The notes beneath the pieces were generated by a model. That model saw nothing but the letters and a program-made list of their open reading frames with translations, made no database searches and was not told the DNA's origin. A program made the translations under genes and the position numbers. Shown here one piece after another: positions 1-8,629 of a stretch of DNA of 64,000 nucleotides (position 1 is its first letter; each line of letters opens with the position of its first letter). The stretch is from Eubacterium sp. (GTDB lineage: Bacteria > Bacillota > Clostridia > Lachnospirales > Lachnospiraceae), in NCBI GenBank assembly GCA_017514785.1, contig JAFWIO010000009.1:31089-95088 (forward strand), written 5' to 3'.

Positions 1-390
1 TGTGGTTTCTGCTGGTTTAACAGTAGGTTTGACCGTCTTACTTGTAACCTTAATGTTTATTACAAATTTCTTCTTTTTATTCTTTTTAACCTTAACTGTT
101 ACTTTAGCTTTTCCAGCCTTTAAAGCAGTAACAATAATCTTTTTGCCTTTTTTCTTTACTTTAACAACTGCCTTGTTTGAAGACTTAACTGTAAAAGCAG
201 TTTTTCCTTTTTTAGCTTTCACTTTTACTTTAAAAGTCTTTTTGTCTCCAACTTTTAAAGTCATATTTTTCTTTGCGCCTTTAACAGTAAGACTCTTAGC
301 TTCAAGCCTAGTAGTGTTAATAAAGGCTACTGATGTTATAACCAAAACAAGCGTCATAACAATAGATGCAATCTTCATATACTTTTTCAT
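1..390 (-). CDS. Secreted lysine-rich Ig-like (Big_2-type) surface protein, 3' end cut off by window
   Basis: The reading frame opens at ATG 390-388 behind an AAAGGAG ribosome site and stays open to base 1, so 130 codons are visible and the C-terminus lies outside the window. The N-terminus is a signal peptide (MKKYMKIASIVMTLVLV then a hydrophobic core, cleavage near residue 32). It is followed by a lysine- and valine-rich beta domain of about 85 residues with the pattern LKVGDKKTFKVKVK, SSNKAVVKVKKKG and GKAKVTVKVKK, typical of bacterial Ig-like group 2 domains. A Thr/Pro-rich linker begins at the window edge. Similar Ig domains end the 879-aa protein at 31637-34276. Role inferred: cell-surface or secreted protein; nothing more specific can be said. 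Confidence 0.8.
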   Translation of the reverse strand, partial: MKKYMKIASIVMTLVLVITSVAFINTTRLEAKSLTVKGAKKNMTLKVGDKKTFKVKVKAKKGKTAFTVKSSNKAVVKVKKKGKKIIVTALKAGKAKVTVKVKKNKKKKFVINIKVTSKTVKPTVKPAETT

Positions 391-532
391 ATCAGATTTC
401 TCCTTTTATATTCTAAACATATTATAGTACGTTTAAAGAAATATAAAAAACCAGCTACATACAATCATCAATATTATATCCGTACTACTTCTGCGTACTA
501 TCATACCAATTATTCAAGTCTTTTTAAAGCAC

Positions 533-564
533 AAAAAAGGAGATATTCTTTCGAATACCTCCTT
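533..564 (-). terminator. Rho-independent terminator of ppdK
   Basis: A 12-bp stem (537-548 with 553-564, one G-T pair) closes a four-base loop and is followed on the minus strand by six T residues. It lies 24 bases past the ppdK stop codon. Confidence 0.85.
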
Positions 565-587
565 ATTTTTTATTATTTAGGACCTTA

Positions 588-3215
588 TTACTTGTTTGCG
601 ATAGCTGCCTGAGCTGCTGCAAGTCTAGCAATTGGAACTCTAAATGGTGAACATGATACATAGTCTAGTCCAATCTTATGACAGAACTCTACTGATGATG
701 GGTCACCACCGTGCTCACCACAGATACCTAGGTGTAGGTTAGGGTTAGTCTTCTTGCCAAGCTGAATAGCTGTTTCCATAAGTTTACCAACACCATCCTG
801 GTCAAGCTTAGCAAATGGGTCATTCTCGAAGATCTTAGCATCATAGTAAGCATCTAAGAACTTACCAGCATCGTCTCTTGAGAATCCGTATGTCATCTGT
901 GTAAGGTCGTTAGTACCGAAGCAGAAGAATTCAGCCTGCTTAGCAATCTCATCAGCTGTAAGTGCAGCTCTTGGGATTTCGATCATAGTACCAACTTCAT
1001 ACTTAAGTGCAACGCCTGCTTTTTCGATTTCAGCGTCAGCTACTTCTACTACCATATCCTTAACGTACTTCAATTCCTTAGCATCACATGATAGTGGAAT
1101 CATGATTTCAGGTTTAACTTCCCAATTTACGTGGTTCTTCTGAACGTTGATTGCAGCTCTGATAACAGCCTTTGTCTGCATCTTAGCAATCTCTGGGTAT
1201 GTTACAGCAAGACGAAGTCCTCTGTGTCCCATCATTGGGTTAAACTCGTGAAGTGAAGTAATGATAGCTTCTATTTCTTCAACGCTCTTTCCTTGAGCAT
1301 CTGCTAATTTCTTAATATCTTCTTCCTCTGTAGGAACGAACTCGTGTAGAGGTGGATCTAGGAATCTGATTGTTACTGGATGTCCCTCTAGTGCTTCATA
1401 TAAAGCTTCGAAGTCGCTCTGCTGATATGGAAGAATCTTCTCTAATGCAGCTTCTCTTTCTTCAACAGTGTCTGCACAGATCATCTCTCTAAATGCAGCA
1501 ATTCTGTCTTCTTCGAAGAACATGTGCTCTGTACGGCAAAGACCGATACCTTCAGCACCAAGCTCTCTAGCTCTCTTAGCATCCTCTGGTGTATCAGCGT
1601 TTGTACGAACGTTAAGTGTTCTGAAATCATCAGCCCAAGCCATGATTCTGCCAAACTCACCTGCGATAGATGCATCAACTGTAGGGATGATACCATCATA
1701 AATCTTACCAGTTGAACCGTCGATTGAGATGTAATCTCCCTCTTTATATGTCTTACCAGCTAGTGTGAACTGTTTGTTGTCTTCGTCCATGTCGATGTCG
1801 CCACAACCAGATACACAACATGTACCCATACCACGAGCAACAACGGCAGCGTGTGATGTCATACCACCACGAACTGTCAAGATACCCTGAGCAACCTTCA
1901 TACCAGTGATATCTTCTGGTGAAGTCTCAAGACGAACAAGAACAACTTTCTCGCCCTTAGCATCCCATTCTACAGCATCGTCAGCTGTGAATACGATTTT
2001 ACCGCAAGCAGCTCCTGGAGAAGCTCCAAGTGCGCTACCAACTGGTTCTGTTTCTTTGATAGCCTGTGCATCAAACTGTGGATGAAGAAGTGTATCTAGG
2101 TTTCTAGGATCGATCATAGCTACTGCTTCTTCTTCAGTTCTCATGCCTTCATCTACTAAATCACAAGCAATCTTAAGTGCTGCCTGTGCAGTTCTCTTAC
2201 CATTACGAGTCCGTAACATATATAGTTTACCGTGCTCAACAGTGAACTCCATATCCTGCATATCTCTGTAGTGATCTTCCAAAGTCTTACATACTTGATT
2301 GAACTCTGCAAATGCTTCAGGGAACTTCTCTTCCATTTCTGAAATGTGCATTGGTGTACGAACACCAGCAACCACGTCTTCACCCTGAGCGTTTGTTAGG
2401 AACTCACCAAATAGTCCTTTGTCACCTGTAGCAGGGTCACGAGTAAATGCAACACCAGTACCACAGTCATCACCCATGTTACCGAAAGCCATAGACTGTA
2501 CGTTTACAGCTGTTCCCCATGAGTAAGGGATATCATTATCACGACGGTATACGTTAGCACGTGGGTTATCCCATGATCTAAATACGGCCATGATAGCTCC
2601 CATCAACTGTTCCTTAGGATCATCTGGGAAGTCTTCGCCAATCTTGTTTTTATATTCAGCCTTAAACTGATTTGCTAGCTCTTTAAGGTCATCAGCAGTC
2701 AAATCTACGTCCTGCTCTACGCCTCTAGCTTCTTTCATTTCGTCGATAAGTTCCTCAAAGTACTTCTTACCAACTTCCATAACTACGTCAGAGTACATCT
2801 GGATAAATCTTCTGTAGCAGTCCCAAGCCCATCTAGGGTTTCCAGACTGTTCAGCAATTGTGTTAACTACAGTCTCGTTAAGACCTAAGTTAAGGATAGT
2901 ATCCATCATACCTGGCATAGAAGCTCTAGCTCCTGAACGAACAGATACAAGAAGTGGATTTTCAGCATCACCGAATTTCTTACCAGTGATTTCTTCCATC
3001 TTTACGATATAATCGTTAATCTGTCCCTGAATTTCATCGTTAATCTTTCTGCCGTCCTCATAATACTGAGTACAAGCTTCTGTTGTGATTGTGAATCCCT
3101 GTGGTACCGGAAGACCAATGTTTGTCATCTCAGCAAGGTTAGCACCTTTACCACCAAGCAACTCACGCATGTCAGCATTACCTTCACTAAAAAGGTATAC
3201 CCATTTGTTTGCCAT
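588..3215 (-). CDS. ppdK: Pyruvate, phosphate dikinase
   Basis: Interconverts pyruvate, ATP and phosphate with PEP, AMP and pyrophosphate in the cytosol; in anaerobic clostridia it serves glycolysis or gluconeogenesis. The 875-aa length is normal for the family. The N-terminal ATP-grasp domain starts with KWVYLFSEG and GGKGANLAEM. The central swivelling domain has the phospho-histidine motif GGMTSHAAVVARG. The C-terminal TIM barrel carries IGLCRTEHMFF, GICGEHGGDP and FGTNDLTQMTYGFSRDD. The start is fixed by an AGGAGG site just upstream of ATG 3215. It is monocistronic, with its own promoter and terminator, and a structured leader precedes it. The regulatory kinase/phosphorylase sometimes found beside ppdK is absent here. 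Confidence 0.98.
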   Translation of the reverse strand: MANKWVYLFSEGNADMRELLGGKGANLAEMTNIGLPVPQGFTITTEACTQYYEDGRKINDEIQGQINDYIVKMEEITGKKFGDAENPLLVSVRSGARASMPGMMDTILNLGLNETVVNTIAEQSGNPRWAWDCYRRFIQMYSDVVMEVGKKYFEELIDEMKEARGVEQDVDLTADDLKELANQFKAEYKNKIGEDFPDDPKEQLMGAIMAVFRSWDNPRANVYRRDNDIPYSWGTAVNVQSMAFGNMGDDCGTGVAFTRDPATGDKGLFGEFLTNAQGEDVVAGVRTPMHISEMEEKFPEAFAEFNQVCKTLEDHYRDMQDMEFTVEHGKLYMLRTRNGKRTAQAALKIACDLVDEGMRTEEEAVAMIDPRNLDTLLHPQFDAQAIKETEPVGSALGASPGAACGKIVFTADDAVEWDAKGEKVVLVRLETSPEDITGMKVAQGILTVRGGMTSHAAVVARGMGTCCVSGCGDIDMDEDNKQFTLAGKTYKEGDYISIDGSTGKIYDGIIPTVDASIAGEFGRIMAWADDFRTLNVRTNADTPEDAKRARELGAEGIGLCRTEHMFFEEDRIAAFREMICADTVEEREAALEKILPYQQSDFEALYEALEGHPVTIRFLDPPLHEFVPTEEEDIKKLADAQGKSVEEIEAIITSLHEFNPMMGHRGLRLAVTYPEIAKMQTKAVIRAAINVQKNHVNWEVKPEIMIPLSCDAKELKYVKDMVVEVADAEIEKAGVALKYEVGTMIEIPRAALTADEIAKQAEFFCFGTNDLTQMTYGFSRDDAGKFLDAYYDAKIFENDPFAKLDQDGVGKLMETAIQLGKKTNPNLHLGICGEHGGDPSSVEFCHKIGLDYVSCSPFRVPIARLAAAQAAIANK

Positions 3216-3299
3216 TTGTTTTTCCTCCTAAAATAATAAAAATTTTTATGAAATGGAACGTTTTGAAATGTATCAAAACATCCCAAAAATCCATAGTTT

Positions 3300-3342
3300 T
3301 ATGTGCATTTTAGCGCACAAAAACACTGCGCTTACGCACATA
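3300..3342 (-). promoter_or_regulatory. Two-tier stem-loop in the ppdK 5' leader
   Basis: An outer inverted repeat TATGTGC/GCACATA (3300-3306 and 3336-3342) encloses an inner one, GCGCA/TGCGC (3313-3317 and 3327-3331). The predicted transcription start (about 3344) puts this hairpin at the very 5' end of the roughly 130-nt ppdK leader. It could stabilise the mRNA or be regulatory. It matches no riboswitch I know. Confidence 0.45.
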
Positions 3343-3350
3343 GCATAATG

Positions 3351-3378
3351 ATTATAACATAGTGTATCTTTTTTTCAA
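3351..3378 (-). promoter_or_regulatory. ppdK promoter
   Basis: Minus-strand TTGAAA (3373-3378), 16-bp spacer, TATAAT (3351-3356). It is back to back with the promoter of the rightward kinase gene; the two -35 boxes are 8 bp apart. Confidence 0.65.
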
Positions 3379-3386
3379 TGAGTTTT

Positions 3387-3415
3387 TTGAAAAGTTTTAC
3401 TCACTGTGATAGAAT
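3387..3415 (+). promoter_or_regulatory. Promoter of the histidine kinase/response regulator operon
   Basis: TTGAAA (3387-3392), 17-bp spacer, TAGAAT (3410-3415). Transcription would begin near 3422. That rules out a start codon at 3406 and supports the TTG at 3457. Confidence 0.6.
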
Positions 3416-3456
3416 TGTTACTAGTAAGTGTACGGAACAGATTTAGGAGGGTAATT

Positions 3457-4707
3457 TTGAGATATTATTCCTTTATTATTGTTATATCCTGGATAACACT
3501 ATTTATCCTTTGCATTTTAGTGCATCAAAATGAGAGACTAAGCAAATACGAGAAAAGAATTCGATACATAGTTTATGGTATCGTTGCTTCTGCTGCTCTA
3601 TTTGAATGGTTAGGAGTTTTCCTAAGCGGAAAACCAGAATATCCAATGTGGGCAATACAGTTCGTAAAGACTACAGACTATATTCTAACCCCTTTTGCTT
3701 CTTTGGCTATTTTAATACCACTACGGAAGCAGAAAAAATACGAAGTTGTTGTAACGTCTCTTTTACTAGTTAACACTTTATTCCAAATAGTAATGGCATT
3801 CACCGGTGGCATGACAACAATTGATGCACAACACCATTATAAGCATGGTCCACTATATCCAGTTTATATGGTTTTATACTTGGCACTAATTATCATTGTC
3901 ATTGTTGGCTTTGTGTACTACGGCAGACAATTCAGGCGTCACAATAGAACCTCACTATATGCCATAATGATTTTTATTATGATGGGTATTCTATTCCAAG
4001 AGCTCTCTGAATCTTATATTAGAACGGCATATTTGGTTATTTCCATAGGTTTGGCTTTGCTCTACATTCATATGTCTGAATATTCACAAATGAGAATAGA
4101 TGATGAATTAAAACAAAAGAACTACGAAATAATGGTGAGCCAAATCAAACCTCACTTTCTATTTAACAGTCTTTCTGTTATAAGAGAAATATACCAAGAC
4201 GACGTGGATGAGGGTGACCAAGCTTTAGTTGAGTTCTCGCAGTTCTTACGATATAACTTAGACGCATTAAGCAAAGATGAACTCATTGATTTTGCTGATG
4301 AAATAGCAAACGTTGAAAGATACTTGGATCTTCAACAACTACGCTTTGGGGATAAACTTCAAACATCATATGATTTACAGTGCATGGACTTCAAAGTCCC
4401 TTCACTATCTATTCAACCTATAGTTGAAAATGCGGTTAACCATGGCGTTCGCAAAAAGACCGACGGACAAGGTATCGTGACTATTCGTTCAAGAGAATAT
4501 GATGATCGCTACGAAGTAAGCATAATAGATAACGGTCCTGGTTTCGACCCAAATAACATTAAATACGATGATAACAGGGCTCATATTGGTATAAGTAATG
4601 TTAAAGAAAGATTACTCCTATCAGGAAACGGTAAACTGACATATGAATCTGAAATAGGCAAAGGCACTACTGCTACACTGACTATTCCAAAAGGAGATAA
4701 AAAATGA
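3457..4707 (+). CDS. LytS/YehU-type sensor histidine kinase
   Basis: Membrane sensor kinase that autophosphorylates and passes phosphate to the overlapping response regulator. I place the start at TTG 3457, six bases after AGGAGG, giving 416 aa; the longer frame from 3406 begins upstream of the predicted transcript. The N-terminal half is about six hydrophobic helices with short loops and no large external domain. It is followed by the His_kinase motif QIKPHFLFNSL with phospho-acceptor His233, then a HATPase domain with NAVNHGVRKK (N box) and DNGPGFD (G1). Its stop overlaps the next ATG as ATGA, implying translational coupling. The signal is unknown; a 6-TM sensor suggests a peptide, lipid or membrane cue (inference). 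Confidence 0.9.
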   Translation: MRYYSFIIVISWITLFILCILVHQNERLSKYEKRIRYIVYGIVASAALFEWLGVFLSGKPEYPMWAIQFVKTTDYILTPFASLAILIPLRKQKKYEVVVTSLLLVNTLFQIVMAFTGGMTTIDAQHHYKHGPLYPVYMVLYLALIIIVIVGFVYYGRQFRRHNRTSLYAIMIFIMMGILFQELSESYIRTAYLVISIGLALLYIHMSEYSQMRIDDELKQKNYEIMVSQIKPHFLFNSLSVIREIYQDDVDEGDQALVEFSQFLRYNLDALSKDELIDFADEIANVERYLDLQQLRFGDKLQTSYDLQCMDFKVPSLSIQPIVENAVNHGVRKKTDGQGIVTIRSREYDDRYEVSIIDNGPGFDPNNIKYDDNRAHIGISNVKERLLLSGNGKLTYESEIGKGTTATLTIPKGDKK

Positions 4708-5501
4708 TAATTTTTGTAATTGACGACGAAGAAAGAATTATTAAATCAGCAACACGCCATTTCACAAAGTTGGAACCAGACGCAAGACTAGAAACTTTTA
4801 TGAATCCTATGGATGCCTTAAACGCAATTAAAAAAGATGGCATTATTCCCGACATAGTTTTCTGCGATATTGAAATGCCAGAGATAAGCGGCATTAAACT
4901 TGCTGCTAAATTAAAATCTTTAGTACCAGATCTTCGAATTGTTTTTGTCACAGCCTACTCCGAATATGCTGTAGATGCTTTTAAGGTAGAAGCTCAAGGT
5001 TATCTTATGAAACCAGTTTCCTTAAAAGACCTTAGAAAAGAATTGGATCGCGTACCAACAGTATATAGACCACAACCTGGCAAACTAGATGTTAGATGTT
5101 TTGGCCACTTCGAAGTTTTCTTTGACGGAAAACCATTGGTATTCCAGCGAAGACAGTCAAAAGAATTGTTGGCCTTTCTAGTTGATAGACAAGGAAAGTT
5201 GTGTACTTCGGAAGATATTGGTGCAGCCTTGTGGGAAGATGAGTTGGATATGACTGTCGTTGGTCAGCGTATCAGAAATCTTATCAGTGACTTGAGAAAC
5301 ACTTTTAGCGAAATCAAAATGGAAGATGCCATCATTCGTGATCACAGACAAGTTGCAATCAACAAAGAAATGATAGACTGTGACTACTACCGAATGCTAG
5401 AAGGCGATATAGCTGCCATCAATACATTTAAAGGCGAGTATATGGTTGATTACAGCTGGGCAGAATATACAGCTGGAATGCTTACATATAATGAAGATTA
5501 A
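4704..5501 (+). CDS. Response regulator: REC domain plus SARP-like winged helix
   Basis: The 265-aa partner of the preceding kinase. Residues 1-120 are a receiver domain with acidic pair D8/D9, phospho-acceptor D55 in FCDIEMPE, conserved T/Y in VTAYSEYA, and K in LMKPVS. Residues about 125-200 form an OmpR/SARP-type winged helix (LDVRCFGHFEVFFDGKP, SKELLAFLVDRQGKLCTSEDI). The last about 60 residues resemble the start of a BTAD helical domain but stop short. LytS-type kinases usually pair with LytTR regulators, so this output domain is less usual. DNA-binding transcription factor; targets unknown, though the L,D-transpeptidase gene ends just beyond it. A shared bidirectional terminator follows. 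Confidence 0.9.
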   Translation: MIIFVIDDEERIIKSATRHFTKLEPDARLETFMNPMDALNAIKKDGIIPDIVFCDIEMPEISGIKLAAKLKSLVPDLRIVFVTAYSEYAVDAFKVEAQGYLMKPVSLKDLRKELDRVPTVYRPQPGKLDVRCFGHFEVFFDGKPLVFQRRQSKELLAFLVDRQGKLCTSEDIGAALWEDELDMTVVGQRIRNLISDLRNTFSEIKMEDAIIRDHRQVAINKEMIDCDYYRMLEGDIAAINTFKGEYMVDYSWAEYTAGMLTYNED

Positions 5502-5513
5502 ATTATTGCATAA

Positions 5514-5545
5514 AAAAAGTGTTGTCATATTTGACAACACTTTTT
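5514..5545. terminator. Bidirectional terminator between convergent genes
   Basis: A perfect 14-bp stem (5514-5527 with 5532-5545) with a TATT loop. The A/T ends give a T-run on either strand. It serves the response regulator (+) and the L,D-transpeptidase (-). Confidence 0.9.
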
Positions 5546-5558
5546 ATTTTGTCTTTCT

Positions 5559-6980
5559 TTAGTAAACAATTACTGGCATTCCAACTTTTGCTTTCTTAAA
5601 GATTTTTCTCATTGCTCCAAGTGGAGTGTTTACACAACCGTGAGAACCGTTTGTCTTGTAAATGTTTCCACCGTAAGCTGAACGCCATACACTATCGTGG
5701 ATACCCTGAGCATCACTAGTGAACTTCAACCAGTAGTTAACTGTCACATCCCAAGTCTGTCCATGATATGAACCCTTAAGTTGTCTATGGGCAGTCTTTT
5801 CTAGTATGCTGTGAGTTCCCTTGCTAGTATGTCTGTCTCCCACGTTACCTGATACTATAGGAGTCTTAACATATAGCTTGTTCTTTATATACATTCTAAG
5901 CGTTTGAGTCTTGATGTTAATCTCAATCCAAGATCCTTTCATGCCAAGTGTAGTAGATGTTGAGATAGTAGCGAATGCACTCTTATATGTTTTACCTTTA
6001 AATCTACGAACCGCACGAACTTTAAATCTATAGTTGTGACGTTTCTTTAGACCCTTTTGAGTATAAGTTGTTTTCTTTGTAACCTTAACTAACTTCTTAC
6101 CTTTATATACTTCATACTTTTCTGCATTGTTTACTGCTTTCCACTTAAGAATAATCTTTGTTGCTTTTTCTTTAGCAGTAATCTTGGAAGGAGCCGATAG
6201 GGCTGTCATAGCCGAAGTATATTTAGGAAGACTGTATGACTTAACTCCAAACTTCTTTCTATATGTAACAAGTTTATATGTATAAACCTGACCAGACTTA
6301 ACTTTCTTGTCAGTGTATGAAGTTTTGCTTTTACTCAAAGTCTTGATCTTTTTAAACTTTGGACTTTTTTCACTTGCTCTATATAGATAATACTTTGTAG
6401 CTTTTTTATTCTTTTTAAATGTAAGCTTGATGCTCTTTGAAGCAGCCTTTGCTTTGAAGTTCTTCACACCATCAATATCTGTCATGGCCGAAACTTCTTT
6501 TCCACCACTCTTTGTAGTGTATCCGTCTGCTTTTCTGACAGCTATTACTTTATATTTGTAGACTGTACCCTGTGATAGTCCAGTGTTGATGAATGATGTC
6601 TTCTTCAAAGTCTTATACTTTTTGTAAGCAGACATCTTGCTCTTTCCTTCTACTGAACGATAAACCCAGTACTCTGTAGCTAAAGAAGACTTTTTCCAAA
6701 CAACTCTTAATGATGCATTTTTAACATCTGTTATTTTAAGACCTGTTACCTTAGCTGGAGTTTTCTTTACTACTGCTGTAGTTTCTGGCACTGTAGTCTC
6801 TGGTACTGTAGTAACTTCTGGTGTAGTAGTTTCCTCTTGAGGAGTAGTCTCTACCTGTGGAGTTTCTCCTTCAGGGCCATCTGCGTATACTTTAACAGAA
6901 GCACCCTTGCCTGCTTGATAGAAGCAAAGCATGCTAAACACCATTACTACTATTAATAATTTGCTTATTGTTCTTTTCAT
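5559..6980 (-). CDS. Secreted L,D-transpeptidase (YkuD) with fibronectin type III repeats
   Basis: Predicted extracellular enzyme that makes 3-3 crosslinks in peptidoglycan or attaches proteins to it. The start is ATG 6980, behind an AGAGG site and beginning MKRTISKLLIVVMVF (signal peptide), giving 473 aa; an ATG 51 bases upstream has no ribosome site. After a Thr/Pro/Glu-rich linker come three FN3-like beta domains, each starting as K(I/V)T-L-W(K)KS-A-Y-VYR. The C-terminal YkuD domain begins IEINIKTQTLRMYIK and ends with the catalytic motif SHGCVNTP (Cys449). The FN3 repeats are very lysine-rich, like other surface proteins in the window. Catalytic residues look intact. Confidence 0.93.
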   Translation of the reverse strand: MKRTISKLLIVVMVFSMLCFYQAGKGASVKVYADGPEGETPQVETTPQEETTTPEVTTVPETTVPETTAVVKKTPAKVTGLKITDVKNASLRVVWKKSSLATEYWVYRSVEGKSKMSAYKKYKTLKKTSFINTGLSQGTVYKYKVIAVRKADGYTTKSGGKEVSAMTDIDGVKNFKAKAASKSIKLTFKKNKKATKYYLYRASEKSPKFKKIKTLSKSKTSYTDKKVKSGQVYTYKLVTYRKKFGVKSYSLPKYTSAMTALSAPSKITAKEKATKIILKWKAVNNAEKYEVYKGKKLVKVTKKTTYTQKGLKKRHNYRFKVRAVRRFKGKTYKSAFATISTSTTLGMKGSWIEINIKTQTLRMYIKNKLYVKTPIVSGNVGDRHTSKGTHSILEKTAHRQLKGSYHGQTWDVTVNYWLKFTSDAQGIHDSVWRSAYGGNIYKTNGSHGCVNTPLGAMRKIFKKAKVGMPVIVY

Positions 6981-7110
6981 AATAAACGCCTCTTTAATAA
7001 TTTTTCTACTCTTTTTTGTTTGTTTCCACAAACACTATACTACAATAGATTAAAATATTCTATATCAATTTCAAATTTATATCAATAATTTTTTATTACT
7101 TTTGTGCAAT

Positions 7111-7146
7111 AAAAAATACCCATTGTGCTTCACACGAATGGGTATT
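7111..7146 (-). terminator. Terminator of glycyl-tRNA synthetase gene
   Basis: Stem AATACCCAT/ATGGGTATT (about 7115-7146) with a short inner GTG/CAC extension, followed by a minus-strand T-run. It lies 15 bases after the stop codon. Confidence 0.85.
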
Positions 7147-7160
7147 ATTTTTATTACTAT

Positions 7161-8558
7161 TTAATAAGAAAGTTTTTCATCTAAATATGCTTTTAGGTCT
7201 TCTATCTTAATTCTCTCTTGTTCCATTGAATCTCTATCACGAACTGTTACTGCTCCGTCCTCTTCTGAGTCAAAGTCGTATGTGATACAGAATGGAGTTC
7301 CTATTTCGTCCTGTCGACGATAACGTTTACCGATGGCTCCTCTGTCATCATATTCACAGTTGTAGTATTTTGATAGTTCTTCAAATACCTTTGTGGCACC
7401 ATCGTTCAACTTCTTAGAAAGAGGAAGCACTCCTACTTTCACTGGTGCGATAGCTGGATGGAAATGCATCACTGTACGCATGTCTGGCTTTTCTTCTGTT
7501 CCGATGTTTTCTTCGTCGTATGCTGCACAAAGGAATGCTAGTGTAACACGATCAGCTCCTAACGATGGCTCGATTACATATGGAACGTATCTCTCGTGCT
7601 TTTCATCGTCAAAGTATGTAAGGTCTTTGCCAGAGGTTTCTATGTGACGGTTTAAGTCGTAGTCTGTTCTATCGGCAATTCCCCAAAGTTCTCCCCAGCC
7701 AAATGGGAATAAGAACTCAATATCTGTAGTAGCATTTGAGTAGAATGAAAGTTCTTCCTGATCATGATCACGAAGTCTCATCTCTTCTTCTTTGATTCCA
7801 AGATCTAGTAACCAATCTCTACAGAAGCCTCTCCAATACTCAAACCACTCTAGGTCTGTTCCTGGTTCGCAGAAGAACTCAAGTTCCATCTGCTCAAACT
7901 CTCTAGTTCTGAAAGTGAAGTTACCAGGTGTGATTTCGTTTCTGAATGATTTACCAATCTGTCCGATTCCGAAAGGAATTTTCTTACGAGAAGTTCTCTG
8001 TACATTTGCAAAGTTTACAAAGATACCCTGAGCTGTCTCTGGACGAAGGTAAAGTGTATCTGCTGCATCTTCTGTAACACCCTGGAAAGTTTTAAACATT
8101 AGGTTAAACTCTCTGATGTCTGTGAAGTTCTGCTTGCCACACTCGGGACAAACGATACCTTTTTCTTCTATATAAGAAGCCATCTCCTCGTGAGCCCAGC
8201 CGTCCAAGCCTTTCTCTGGAGTGATGCCATTTTCTGACATGTAATCTTCAATCAACTGGTCTGCTCTAAATCTTGAGTGACATTCCTTACAGTCCATAAG
8301 TGGATCTGAGAAACTTCCCAAGTGACCTGAAGCAACCCAAGTCTGTGGATTCATCAAAATGGCGCAATCCACACCTACGTTATATTTATTTTCTTGAATA
8401 AACTTTTTCCACCAAGCATTTTTCACATTGTTCTTAAGTTCAACACCTAAGTTTCCGTAGTCCCATGAGTTAGCAAGTCCACCGTAAATTTCTGAACCCG
8501 GATAAATAAATCCTCTGCTCTTACATAGTGCTACTATTTTTTCCATTGTCTTTTCCAT
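7161..8558 (-). CDS. glyQS: Glycine--tRNA ligase, single-chain (alpha2) type
   Basis: Charges tRNA-Gly with glycine. Class II synthetase of the dimeric single-polypeptide type rather than the split alpha/beta enzyme. Motifs visible: [20 protein letters not shown] near the N-terminus, zinc-type cysteines [11 protein letters not shown] and CPECGKQNF, motif 2 [25 protein letters not shown], and motif 3 [14 protein letters not shown]. The start is ATG 8558 ([17 protein letters not shown]) behind GGAG. The frame extends 14 codons further up, but those lack a ribosome site. The upstream gap is only about 70 bp, too short for a T-box, so this gene is probably read through from upstream or from a promoter I cannot see. 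Confidence 0.96.
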   Translation of the reverse strand: MEKTMEKIVALCKSRGFIYPGSEIYGGLANSWDYGNLGVELKNNVKNAWWKKFIQENKYNVGVDCAILMNPQTWVASGHLGSFSDPLMDCKECHSRFRADQLIEDYMSENGITPEKGLDGWAHEEMASYIEEKGIVCPECGKQNFTDIREFNLMFKTFQGVTEDAADTLYLRPETAQGIFVNFANVQRTSRKKIPFGIGQIGKSFRNEITPGNFTFRTREFEQMELEFFCEPGTDLEWFEYWRGFCRDWLLDLGIKEEEMRLRDHDQEELSFYSNATTDIEFLFPFGWGELWGIADRTDYDLNRHIETSGKDLTYFDDEKHERYVPYVIEPSLGADRVTLAFLCAAYDEENIGTEEKPDMRTVMHFHPAIAPVKVGVLPLSKKLNDGATKVFEELSKYYNCEYDDRGAIGKRYRRQDEIGTPFCITYDFDSEEDGAVTVRDRDSMEQERIKIEDLKAYLDEKLSY

Positions 8559-8588
8559 TGTGATTTCTCCATTTCTTTCTATATAATA

Positions 8589-8611
8589 TATGGCTGTCAA
8601 TGACAGCCATA
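8589..8611 (-). promoter_or_regulatory. 23-bp perfect palindrome between lipoprotein gene and glyQS
   Basis: TATGGCTGTCA and TGACAGCCATA surround a single A. The 11-bp arms and absence of a T-run fit a protein-binding operator better than a terminator, although a weak transcript hairpin with an 8-bp stem is possible. Confidence 0.4.
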
Positions 8612-8629
8612 GTTAAAATCTAAATTAGC

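Noticed and set aside
2-427. Rightward open frame of 141 codons at the left edge
   Set aside because: It is hydrophobic antisense of the lysine-rich Ig-like protein. The minus strand has a signal peptide, a good ribosome site and a protein-like composition.
8559-8629. Possible T-box leader upstream of the glycyl-tRNA synthetase gene
   Set aside because: The gap is about 70 bases, without a T-box consensus or terminator/antiterminator pair; only a short palindrome is present.
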